Source: Paragonimus westermani (lineage: Eukaryota > Platyhelminthes > Trematoda > Plagiorchiida > Troglotrematidae). From it: a stretch of 64,000 nucleotides of DNA. The DNA lies in assembly GCA_008508345.1 (NCBI GenBank), contig QNGE01002367.1, forward strand, positions 1-64,000, in the 5' to 3' direction. Below the pieces are notes generated by a model. That model saw only the letters and a list, made by a program, of their open reading frames with translations, did not search any database and had not been told where the DNA came from. The position numbers and the translations under genes were made by a program. Positions 38,301 through 49,200 of the stretch are shown piece by piece. How positions within the stretch are numbered: position 1 is the stretch's first letter; each line of letters opens with the position of its first letter.

Positions 38301-38813
38301 GTCTTGGCGAAGTGGTCAGGATTTTGTACTGTTTTGATCCAGTGGGCTATGCTGACTAGGACTCAGGTTCTTTTAGGTGAAACCTTATCAGACAGGTCAA
38401 ATGGGAGCAGTCAGATGGAAACTAGTTACCCTCATAGGATTGTATGTCGTACTAGTGACCGCGTGGAAGTGCTTAGGTAATGAGGCACGATCCTAGGGGC
38501 ATACGGAAAAACCATGTTCATAGTTGCTGCATTGCTGTCTTTCGTATCAGGAAGAAGGGGGGTTGAAAATGTACTCTCAAACAAAGAGCATTCCAATCGC
38601 TCAACGGTTGTCCGTGACCGCCGGCGTATTATTCGGTACGGCCGGAAAACTTAAAATATCTCTCGAACGCCCGATATAGCTTCGAATACAGCCGCTGAGC
38701 ACAGCAGTGTTCAGAATCAGACATTATTTTCTTATTCACTGAGTCTTCGGGCTAGGCAAGCCCCTCAATAGCAAACGTCTACTTCAAGTATCGCGCTAAA
38801 TATACATCAGAAC
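38301..38813. other. Intergenic stretch left of the 5' LTR
   Basis: This continues the degraded LINE for perhaps 100 bp and then is unrecognised. The last roughly 45 bp (from 38770) resemble the internal sequence found just upstream of the 3' LTR (42640-42682), as if another element had ended here. Confidence 0.45.
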
Positions 38814-39101
38814 TGAACAAACGGTCTCGGTGTTGTGCCTTCCGTTATTCGCCAATTTGTCTGTTCCGTTTCCCACCAATTAACATGCAGTTCGTGACGT
38901 TGCACGTGCTAATACGACCAAACAATGACAGACTGTGATTCTTTCAATACTGTTGTACATCCATAATTTTGGCTTTTCAACTCGAATAACAACTGCCTAC
39001 TGCTACCAGTACCATGTTTTCTTCTTATTACTTGCGTACGAGGTTTCAATTCACGTACGATTCCTAGGGCTATTCAAAGTCTCTGAGTCTGTGTATCACA
39101 A
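38814..39101 (+). repeat. 5' LTR of Ty3/gypsy element
   Basis: It is 288 bp, TGAACAAACG...TATCACA, and matches 42683-42969. After position 3, about 180 bp are identical between the two LTRs with at most a single change; the last ~85 bp differ at roughly 20 positions. Confidence 0.9.
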
Positions 39102-42100
39102 ATTGTCGTTGCAGGATGGAACCGCCTGAAATTGAGTCATCACATCGGGGAATGAGTCGAACGGCTTGCGCTGTGGTACAGCATTCGTCGTGATGTGAAA
39201 AAGGAGAAATAATTGGCTTTCCACCTTGCATCTGGTGGTCATTAATTGTGTTTATTACTGAGGAATCTGGCCTACATTAACGTCCCAGCCTCATTACCAT
39301 TTGACGAACTAAAGAAAGTGCTGTTAAAGCACGTGCCTCTGGCAACTTCCAGGCCACATAATGGGTGAATTTCAATTCACCAGTGTGTTCAACAGGCACG
39401 GGCTTCCGTGAGTTCACTCTACAATTGTAAAATCGAGCTGCTGGTTGTAATTTTGGTGACGAGCTGGAGGAGCATCTGTGTGATCAATAGATTTCTGGCG
39501 TCAGTGACACTGATCTTCAGCGTAGATTGCTGGTCAAACAAGATATGACCTTCCAACAGGCCCGAGATATCTGCAAATAGAATGACAACGTCACTGCCGC
39601 TACTGCTGATTCGGATGTTATGCTATTCCAGAAGACCGAAGCGCATGTTCCCACCAGAAGTCAACCAGTGAACAAGTTTCCATGGTTTCTCATTTACCCG
39701 TCATCAATCCAAAAGTTTGACAGGCGTTTCTCTTGCGGCGAGTTACACTTATGGTCACCTTGTCAGTCTCGTAATGAAATATGTCATTTATGCGGTAAAT
39801 CTAATCAGTTAAAAAGGAATGTGGAAGTCGCAAATGTCACCTGAGTTAAGTTAGAGGGACAAATGCTACATTATTGTTTATTCATTACAAATGAAATCCA
39901 GGGCTGAGCAATCTATTCACAGGTGCCTCAATTCGAAGGATGTAAGTATAAATTCATTATAGACATAGGAAATAGCTAATTCATTATTTCGAAACCTCTA
40001 CTGTATCATATGGTTCCTGAAGCTCAACAGAGACCAACATCTATGAAAATACATAGAGTTCCCGGCCATCGCTTATCTCTGCTAGGTGAAACTGATGCAA
40101 TAGTTGTTGGCAGTGATGATGAGCCGATTTTATTTCTTGGTGTCGAAAGGAAGTCCATCCATACTTGGATTAAAAGCTTTAAAACGGATCAACTGTGCTC
40201 TTTCACTTAATGCTAAATACAAAAATGATCCGAGTGGACAGCACCAAGCTCAGTTACGCAACCTGATTGTTCAATGTTCACAACGTTCAGGAGGAATTAA
40301 AGTAGGGCCAGAAAGACCGGAGGTTCAAGAGGACTCGGTTTTTCTAAAGCGTCGAATATTACCTCATGGAATGAGAAAACATGCGCACAATGCTCTCAAC
40401 AGGTTGAAGGAAGACGGTATAATCTCCCAGGTTAACTCTTCAGCATGGGCCACAACAATCGTTCTGGTTTTGAAAGAAGATGACATTCCACCTGGGCTAT
40501 GTGGTGACGAAAGATTAAAGTTGAATCCAAGACTAAGAAAGTGCGCAGCGACAAATGAGCAGCCGGTGGATTTTATGGACGCCCTGCATAGCACCAAAGT
40601 GTTTTCTAAAACTGGCCTGGCAAACGCATACTTACAAATTCCGTTTAAGTATAATTCTAAGGCGATCACTACAGTTAATACCCCTTGGAATTATTTCAGT
40701 ACAATTTTCTACGGTTTGGATTACACGCATCAGCTGGGATATTCCAGGCTGTGACTGATGGATTAATTACCGATTTACCAGGAGCACACCCTTATCAAGA
40801 TGATGTACTCATGTGTGCGAACAATGCGGGGGAGCATGATAAGAGGTTACTTTCGATTCTGGGACGGTTCAGGGATTAGAATATTGTCATAAAGCCTTCT
40901 AAGTGAGTGTTCCAAGTGCTAGGGGTGAGCTTTTTTGATTTCACTACATACTGACGAAGAATGCCAGCCGGACCCTGACCGTTACAAAGCCATGTTTAAC
41001 CTCATGTTACCAAAGGATTAAAATGAACTACAATCAATAGTGGGATGTCTGCAGTACTGTTCTCGTTTTATCTCCAATATTTAGACGAGAGAACAACCAT
41101 TATTCGCAACTCACTTAGCAGAAACGTGGTCTTGAACTCGAAAAGACGACATTCTTCTGCGAGAATTAATAAAAGTTGTGAGTAAAAGATCGCTGTTAGC
41201 CCCATTTTCTATGTCTAAAGTTAAAACGCTGATCACAGATGCACCCAGTGTTGGCATTGGTGCTGTGTTGAGACGGGAGGGGTATCTTTTTAGTTGCATA
41301 TCACGTTTTTGAGTAAGGCAGAGCAAGGATATTCACAAACACAGAAGAAGGCGTTAGCAGCCTACTGGGCTGTCAGTAGGCCGCATAAATATTTGTTTGG
41401 TGTTGAATTCAAAATTTTTGCACATCACCAAGCTCTACAGTATTTATTTGAATCCCGCAAATCATCTGCCTCAATGATACAGCGCTGGAGTCTAGTTCTA
41501 GCAGTGTACGAGTATGAAATTCTTCATTGTCCTGGTAAACGGGATCTTCAAGCGGAATTTCATCAAGGTATTTCAGCTCTTTAGCTGTTGAAGTTTGTTT
41601 GCTTGCCTTGACAGCCATTCCAGTAAGCCAAGATGATTTAATCAAGACAAAAACTATTATAACAGAGTAATTGCCGCGGTGACCAAGTGTTGGTCGCCGA
41701 ATATTGAGAATAAACACCCATTATTATTCCATAACCGAGAGGAGTTGTCAGTACAACCTGATGGTGTGCTGTGTCGAAGAGATCAATCAGTCATTCCACC
41801 AACGCTGCAAAAGGCGGTATCAGAAGACTGGCACAAAGGTCACATGGGAGTGGCTCAACATATGTGTTAGTAGCCGGAAATAAACATGGATATCACTCTG
41901 GTGTTGATTGATTTGTACTCATGGTGACTAGAATTATTCATTACAATCTCACCTTCCACGTCATTTACCATGCGAACATAATGGAAGTGTTTCAGTCGTG
42001 AAGGCATTGTACAAGTCTTGACGATGGAAAACAGGTCAAGAGTTTGCTCCGCTGAAATTAAACAGTGGCATGACAGCATCGGTATCGTCATTTGAGGACG

Positions 42101-42682
42101 GCGCCTCGGCATCCATATTCAAACGGGGCTGCAGAAAATCTAGTGAAAACGTTCAAAAGTGCCCACGAATCCTGAAACACTTACTGAACTGGCTTTGTTT
42201 CTCAATAACTTTCTGCTTCAGTACAGAAACGCAGTTAGTTGCAGAACGGATGACAGCTCAGCGGTGTTATTCAAATCAAGGCAACTGAGAGCATCACTCC
42301 AGTGTGTAGATTCGACGAATGTGGTATATTTTTGTAGAGCCGGTTCGCGACCTGCTCAGGGATTGATTACTCGTTAACTAGGCAGCACAATGGTAGAAAT
42401 TGCTGGCATGTACAATGTCTCGGTTGAACGGAGACACACTGACCAAATCCAGTTTCGAAGCGTCAAAGAAGTGGCCACAGAGGAAGCAGAACACTCTGTA
42501 CTGCAACAGTACGATGCCCATAGAAGGTAAAAACAATTGGCGAACATGAATAAGGAGCCTTTAAAAGACGAAAAGGTTGCAGCGGGAATCTATTCGCTTC
42601 ACCGTTCATGCAAACCTTTTTACAACGGAAGATATCACAAACGGCCAATTTAACTATCGCGTTAAGTACACAACATCAGGTC
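39102..42682 (+). pseudogene. Ty3/gypsy retrotransposon internal region (gag-pol relic)
   Basis: Domains appear in the usual order but broken by many stops and shifts. A gag-like stretch (LLRNLAYINVPASLPFDEL, about 39255) comes first. It is followed by a zinc-knuckle remnant (SCGELH...CHLCGKS, about 39735-39800) and a protease site decayed to IIDIGNS. RT follows (LNRLKEDGIISQVNSSAWA at about 40396, then YQDDVLM at about 40795). RNase H is next (GYSQTQKKALAAYWAVSRPH, then YLFGVEFKIFAHHQALQYLF, 41330-41450), then an integrase zinc-binding/core remnant (about 41690-42530). No frame is intact enough to function. Confidence 0.85.
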
Positions 42683-42969
42683 TGGACAAACGGTCTCGGT
42701 GTTGTGCCTTCCGTTATTCGCCAATTTGTCTGTTCCGTTTCCCACCAATTAACATGCAGTTCGTGACGTTGCACGTGCTAATACGACCAAACAATGACAG
42801 ACTGTGATTCTTTCAATACTGTTGTACATCCATAATTTTGGCTTTTCAACTCGAATAACAACTGCTTACTGCTACCAGTACCATGTTTTTTTCTAATTAC
42901 TTGCGTGGGAGGTTTCAGTTCAAGTAGGATATCTAGAGTTATTCAGAATCTCTAATTCCAAATATCACA
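42683..42969 (+). repeat. 3' LTR of Ty3/gypsy element
   Basis: It is 287 bp, TGGACAAACG...TATCACA, and partner of 38814-39101. No matching 5-bp target duplication is seen between the outer flanks (AGAAC left, GCCCT right). Confidence 0.9.
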
Positions 42970-42984
42970 GCCCTACGTTCTTTT

Positions 42985-43750
42985 TACCATTCACGTTGCT
43001 ACCGGTGGATGTGGTCTCCACTTTACTCATTGATTATGTGTATCTGTTGTGTCTGGGCATTGTGCGTGTTATAAATAACTGAACAGAGGGGCCAGTTTCC
43101 GGGAACATTCATATAGACTCACAAGCACTCTTACGCATAGATGAACGGATTTTGATAACCCGGAAGAGCCTGTCTTGTGAATTTCCTCAAAAATGCCGCA
43201 GACTGGCAAACTTCCATACCTGGAAGGCTAGGGAATGCGTAAAACTTTTACTGTACTTTGGACCGGTGGCCTTGCAAAAAATTATAGATAATGATAAGTA
43301 CAACAACGTTCTAGATTTGTCAGTTGCTGTGCCTATTTTATACCACACCACCTTCAGTGTTACCCATTGGGACTCTGTGAAACAATCTATGTACGCATTT
43401 TGGTGAATTATTGTAAGCTGTATGGCCGGGCAGAGATGGTGTACAAAGTGCATTCGCCGGAACACCTTGCGGATGATGTGGCCACGCATGGTTCGCTTGA
43501 AACCTTTTCTGTCTCTCCGTTTCAATCTTTCGTGTACACACTGAAATCTATGCTTATTGGGCCGATGCGACTAGTAGGACAATTGTACAGACGTTTATCA
43601 GAAAAATCTCCTTTCGCTCCCATCTATGTCGTTCACTCAAATGTCAGTACACCTTTCAATTGTCCATATATCTACCTGGATGCTCAGTGTTTAGTAAGGG
43701 TCTTTAGACACTCAACTCAACAACGGTTCTCTTACAAATGATGATGTTTG
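42985..43750 (+). pseudogene. DNA-transposase-family relic
   Basis: The frame reads PVDVVSTLLIDYVYLLCLGI, a stop, then FPQKCRRLANFHTWKARECV and LLLYFGPVALQKII. It then shifts by one frame near 43380 and continues YGRAEMVYKVHSPEHLADDV, HGSLETFSVSPFQSF and LYRRLSEKSPF. This pattern (DYMHLVCLGV, WKATExRxFLLYTGPV, H-x(2)-HLxDDV, GxLDxFSxFPFExF, RRLxE) belongs to a transposase-related family that is multi-copy in many animal genomes. I recall it as CACTA/EnSpm-related but am not certain of the class. It begins about 15 bp after the 3' LTR. Confidence 0.7.
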
Positions 43751-43950
43751 CATAGTGGCCGATGTACCTAACTCTAATTCTGGAGTGTGTGTTGTGAGTT
43801 ACCGCCCCCTCACCACGCCTCGACCTCTCCCACTATTTGCACATGTTTATTGTCAACAGATCATCTCCGGAGGTTTCAAAACAAAGACCACCAATTATCA
43901 CGAAACATTTTACACGGAGCGGTGTTACTTTCTTTGTGGTAGCCGTGACT

Positions 43951-44141
43951 AGGCCATGTCCTATAGGACATGGCCTGCAGTATACTGCCTTAGCCGCGTA
44001 CGGCTAGTATATCAGTTATGACTGATATACAAGCATCCCATTTAAGCTACAGTGACGTGTGCACACATATATATGTGTGTGCTATTTTGATATTGCATGC
44101 AATTGTAATATTACAATTACATGCAATATTGCATGCAATAT
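43951..44141. repeat. Array of consecutive palindromes (hairpin cluster)
   Basis: Palindromes in order: 43951-43976 (26 bp perfect, half-site AGGCCATGTCCTA); 43977-43988 GCAGTATACTGC; 43991-44006 (stem TAGCCG, loop CGTA); 44007-44030 (stem GTATATCAGT, loop TATG); 44057-44066 GTGTGCACAC; 44062-44079 CACACATATATATGTGTG; 44090-44129 (40 bp, one mismatched pair, centre AATATT); 44120-44135 and 44126-44141 (16 bp perfect each). The first four abut with almost no spacer. No coding function is apparent. Confidence 0.95.
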
Positions 44142-45689
44142 CATAACAGTACACTTAGGTAACCACACAAGAGTAAACTCCCACGATGGAGTTGAACAAG
44201 TGCATTTCATGGTCGTCGAGAAAAATGAGCAGGTATACGAGTATATCTGTTCATGGTAAATGTGCATATCTAGCATACCTTTCTCACAATTTCCCGGAGT
44301 TTTTCATCTTGCACACGAATATTCATCATGAAAAACTTCAGAACTTTTGCGGAGATGCTGCTTGGTACGGGAGTTCCAACATCTAAATATCCCTTGGCTT
44401 CTTCGCATATTTCATAGTTTAATGGCGTATCTTTGTTTTTCTTCCCCTTCAAATTACCAAACGAATGTATTTGGTTGATGAAGGTTTCAAAACTAATAAC
44501 GGAAAAAAACTGCCTTCCCCCGGAAGCTATTGCTGCCTGAAGAATTTGTATAACTTCCCTTTCTGATATGTTCGATGCCCCAACAAAAGATATTGAAGGT
44601 CTCCAAGTGTCCTACAATTTATATACTATTAACAATAGTCTGATTTACATCAAACAGCTTGAACAAACGTATATTTTCATTCCAGTCATTGTTAACTACC
44701 GATATTCTTGCAATTTTTGCTTTAACACCCTTCCCACTTTTCGGCATTATTTCAATGTTCGCGTTTACGTAATCATGACAACCCTTTGCTCAAGGACGTA
44801 AACTGATCCACGAGAAATGACGACCCTGGAAACTATCATTTTCCGGTGGTCTAGGTACTACATGGTCATTGACGAATCTGTCCCGGGAAGCAGATGAATT
44901 AATTGAGCTCGGCAGAAACAAACTCCAAAACACTGTGCTATGGTGAGCGAAAACAGGGGCAATGGTAACAGCGTCAAATTGAATAAGAGTGAGTAAAAGA
45001 TTCACCCGTGCCCCCGAGGTAGCCTTGTCAAATAATGTTGTAAGTTTCGGAGAGAGAAAGCAAATGATTGGAAGAGATTTTTGACAGCAATGCTATAGTC
45101 ATTGAGTTATCTTAAGCAGAATCATATTTCAAAATTGCAGGAGGGATGATTCTAACATACGGCAGGCATCCGTCAAACAAACAAACCACAAACAGACAAA
45201 CAACAGGCAAACTGGAGGTTGGCCAGTTATTCAGTTACCCCGCCGAGGTTGGGTGGTCCATAAGGGAGGCAATTTGGGACCTCGAAATCATCATCCGTGA
45301 AGCTCTTCTTCGCGTGCTTTCTTCGCCACCGCTTAATTCAATGAATAATAACGGTGCCGGTATCTTGTTGGTTAATAGCACAGCATGTTATGTTGACAAA
45401 CTGTACGTCATATTAGAAAATCGGATAATGAGAAAATAAAGCCCCTCAGATCGAGGAAGCAGTATCTGAAAACGGTGTCTAAAACAGAATGGAATTAATG
45501 AGTCGACTAATTCTGATAGTTTTCGGTACCACGATTTCCAGGCCGTGTGAGTTGCCTTAATTCACAAAGTTGGGTGTGACTCAGGCTAATTTGGACGTCG
45601 AAATCTCCTCACCACTTACTAACCGAGTGTTCATCGCAAACGTTAGATCTCGTCAGGCGGAACGGCTCGACGCACACCTTAAGCGACTT
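44142..45689. other. No recognised gene
   Basis: Open frames at 44568-44801 and 45146-45439 show no known motifs. Confidence 0.4.
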
Positions 45690-46310
45690 CTTTGATTCTG
45701 TGAATGCAACCGAAGGTATCAATTTGAGTCGACAATTATCATTTTCCTTCAGAACCACATCCTTATTTACCAACGCCTCGCCAAGGGAGACCATAGGTTG
45801 ACTGCGTGATTATGTCGAGGATAATAGCACAGCTATTCAGATACCATTGGTCGAACGCAAGCAGTTACTTTATCCGTGAACTTAAAACATGCGATTTAAG
45901 TTCAGCGAAGAAGCTCGTAGACGGCAGAACGGTGTCGCGATTGGATCGCCGTTGAGACCGCTGCTTGTGGATAATTTCATAGCCACATTAAAAGGCGAAC
46001 AGCTGAGTTAAGCGGTAAGCCAATGTAGTTTTTATACGTACGTTGACAGCATCTTTTGCGTGTTGGACAACAACGCAAATCCGACCGACATCATGGCTAA
46101 ATTCAACCCCACACGCTAAAGTTCGCCATTTTCTTTGTGTACCGAAATGAATAACTCATTAGTTTTTTATGTAGGTTCATGTCGCCGCCCTGATGGTTCG
46201 ATGCAGTACACGACATTGAAGCTGTACATGGAATGCTCAATACATTCACCTCAACAGTGTTTTATCACCCGCCCTAAAAGAAACTCTAATTAGCTGTTTG
46301 GCGGGCACAC
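45690..46310 (+). pseudogene. Penelope-like RT relic (second copy)
   Basis: The translation in one main frame gives FSFRTTSLFTNASPRETIG (RT box with SLFTN), QNGVAIGSPLRPLLVDNFIA (box 4), then YVDSIFCVLDNNANPTDIM, where the catalytic YVDD has become YVDS. Further on come MNNSLVFYVGSCRRPDGS and RPKRNSN. The lost second Asp plus several stops show it is dead. It differs clearly from the 19.5-kb copy, so at least two Penelope lineages are present. Confidence 0.7.
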
Positions 46311-48929
46311 CCCTAATTCATATATATATGCACAATATTCGTAGAAAGTGATTAGGCAGAAAGGTTCATGGACACAGCCATGCAATAGCTGGGAGAAACA
46401 TACTAACTGCGCCTAGCAGAAAAGCGAACTGTACACACCGATTTACCCCCTCAAAAGCGATACGCCGAGAGGAACCATCACTCATGGGTTCATAAGCGGG
46501 GCTAATACAACATTTTGCACCGCCAAACCACGTGTTCACTTTGCGTTCAATCCGGTTTCGCCCCCTGACCCCGTCTGTTTTGCAGCCTCGTTCTGTGTGC
46601 ACTCATTCACTTGTTCCGATGGAATGCGCCGCAAGACCAAACGAACCGGCGTACTTCACCCTGTTTGGCTCAGCAGTTGATTACTGAAATTTGTTAACAT
46701 CGCCACACCGTCACAAGTGTTGAATTCAAATCGTTCTGTCAATTTGGCGGACGCATTTCACACAGTTCAGCGCGTTAAGGCCACCCAATGGAGGACAGTC
46801 ACTGTTGGATCCTATTCGCAGTCGAGGCTATTTAAATTCGCCTGTACAGCTGCACTTACGCGCGTCTGAAAACGTCTTGTTCATGCAATTTTCTGCTTCG
46901 GCCAACCCCACAATATTAACCTGTTAAGATCCACTGTCCATTTGGGTGCTAGAATACAGTTTGAAATTAAATTGACTGGTTTCATTAGCTACCTGTTTCC
47001 CGTTTTCCTTGTTGATTTTCTTGTGAGATCCGTGTTATATATTTGATGCGGTTAGCCTGACGATGAAGTGCGAGAAAAATTGATGTTTGCGGCTCATTAT
47101 TCCTCGCGGCTACTCTGGAGGATTTTTGCGCCATTGCCGAAGTTTCGGGACATTCTCCCCAGATGTGACCAAGGCCCAGTTTTTGTAGTTCCTCTCATGT
47201 ATATATGGCCCTTTTACCTTTACAACTTACGAGGAAAGTCCACTCGTACCCATTACTTCACTGGCCTGGATGTCATTGCGTTGCTTTTTGACGGACCTCA
47301 GAGGGAATGCGCTTTTCTGTTGTACTTGATTTATTGAAGATAGTTAATTTGTGGGTTCTTTTCGTATTATTTTTCTACCTCTAGGTAGTTGGTCGGTGCA
47401 CTTGTGGAATAGGTTTACTACCAATGCAGGACGTCATATCTGAGGCACGCGGTTGGTTGGTTCGCACACTTTGTTGGTCATCCAACTGAAACGCGGATTC
47501 TTTGATAACACCGTGTTTCGAATTCGTTGATCTCTGGTCGTCTACGCCTTGTTCGATGGCGGTTCTTTTGTATCGGCACTGAGTTCGCCGGTGCCGAAAC
47601 GTGGGATGTGCCGTTCGATCTGTCGAAAATGTCGCGACACTCGCAGGCTTCGACGGAATTTCCACGGGAAAACCTAGAAGTTGCTGGCACTGGTATATGC
47701 TCTAGGTCTGATAAACGTTTGGTTTCAAGCGACAAAACGGGCAATGGAGTGACGTTATTGTTCAGTCAGGTAATACTCTTAATTAGCTAATTAATACACG
47801 TCCAGTCGGAAAGTTGGAGTTAGAGATTGCGTGAGTGTATACGACGAAACGAATTGCAGCAGCACGATAACACTTCTGGAGGTCTAACGACTGGTCGCTG
47901 ATTTACAGCCGGAACAACACTTGAGATTGTCTTTGGTTGAATCACAGAATTCTAGGAGCCTGATTGTCGAGTACTGTGCGACGGAATCCCAGAATCGAGT
48001 TGGTTATACTATCTGCAAGCTTCAAACTCCTTAATGGGATTTTGTGTCGAGGTCAGCCCCGCACCTTCGTTGAATTCAGCTGATTTACCACACGTCGATT
48101 TTACTTGTTTTCACGGCGACCTGCAAATTTCCGAGACAATTTGAGTATTATGTTGAAGATAAAGTGGTAGGTTAAGGTCACCGAACGGTGTACCTGGAGA
48201 GTTTTTTTAGTATTGGCTCCCGAGGCATTTGCGGATTATATAGGGCCGCTACCATCGACAGCGTACGTGGAAGCACGTGAGGTATTGCTGCACCCTAATG
48301 AACTGTCATACCACGCTTTGGGTCACCAGATCAGTTGGTTACTTAGAGAAGCTCGAAGTCTCCTGATGTCGTCAACGGACCAACATGCTTTTCTTCCACC
48401 GTGGAAGGTTACAACGCTGTCCCAGAAAAGGTAGACAGCGAAGGCCATTTAAACTCTTTGAGTACGATAAAGCAGATGGTGAAAGAGCCGCCTGTGACCT
48501 GTAAGCTGGGTGGATTAAGAAGTCGGACAAGTTTGGCTAGCGTCCGCGTGGACCGGCGTTTGACGATCTCTTCGATGTTTTTGCGGTGTGTAGCTGTGGC
48601 GTGAGGTAGATTTGGATAAATTGTAGAGAGTAGTCCTGATGCTTGCAGTGGCGTTCATACAGGGGTAACTAGAGAACTAGTCCTGGGAGGGACCAGTATG
48701 GGCTTTGAAATTCGCCACAAGATTCTGCCTAGCAGATTATGATTTACGCGGGCTTGCACAAACCCTTGAAGGGCGTTCCGGGTACAATAATCCTGATAAA
48801 CACAATAGGTGGTCTACCTCACAAGGATTCGTCGGTTTCTTCTCGGTTCCAGATGCGTTTCGTAGAGCTTCAGACTGTCGAACAAAAACCTATATGACGT
48901 AAGCAGTTGCAAGGTCGACACCATTATTT
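46311..48929. other. No recognised gene
   Basis: A short (AT)n at 46319-46330. A CTATTTAAAT box near 46828 is the only promoter-like feature and is unsupported. The open frames at 47068-47337, 47527-47790 and 48213-48434 carry no motif that I recognise. Confidence 0.35.
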
Positions 48930-49200
48930 ATTACAGAAGAACAACAATGTGGTTGAAACACGCCAGCAACCAGGGTACGCAGTCGCAAGACACGTCCTGA
49001 CCACTGGTCATGTTATCGACCCAATTTGTGCATTCAGAATCCTATCGCTTCACTCGAATCCAAGTTTCTTGCGGTTTGCTGAGGCGGTCGCAATCAATCG
49101 ACTGAAGCCGACCTTGCGTGTTCAGATACAGCTGCTCGTAAACTTCATCCTTCCCTGGACTTGGTGGCCTTTCCCGAACCACCAATTGGTTATCCACCCT
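48930..49200 (+). pseudogene. Penelope-like endonuclease C-terminal fragment
   Basis: The frame contains AVARHVLTTGHVIDPICAFR, HSNPSFLRFAEAVAINRLKP and ILPW. This matches the C-terminus of Penelope GIY-YIG nucleases: [AS]IAKHLLxTGHxID, R-x-FAEALAIRxLKPxLC, LPW. The nuclease YIG segment and RT are not attached; the sequence GTGGTTGAAAC just upstream is shared with 20494 and 2797. It could be the distal end of the 45.7-kb copy separated by an insertion, or an independent fragment. Confidence 0.65.

Noticed and set aside
38028..38480. 150-codon plus-strand open frame
   Set aside because: It is largely the antisense of the RTE-like RT on the minus strand.
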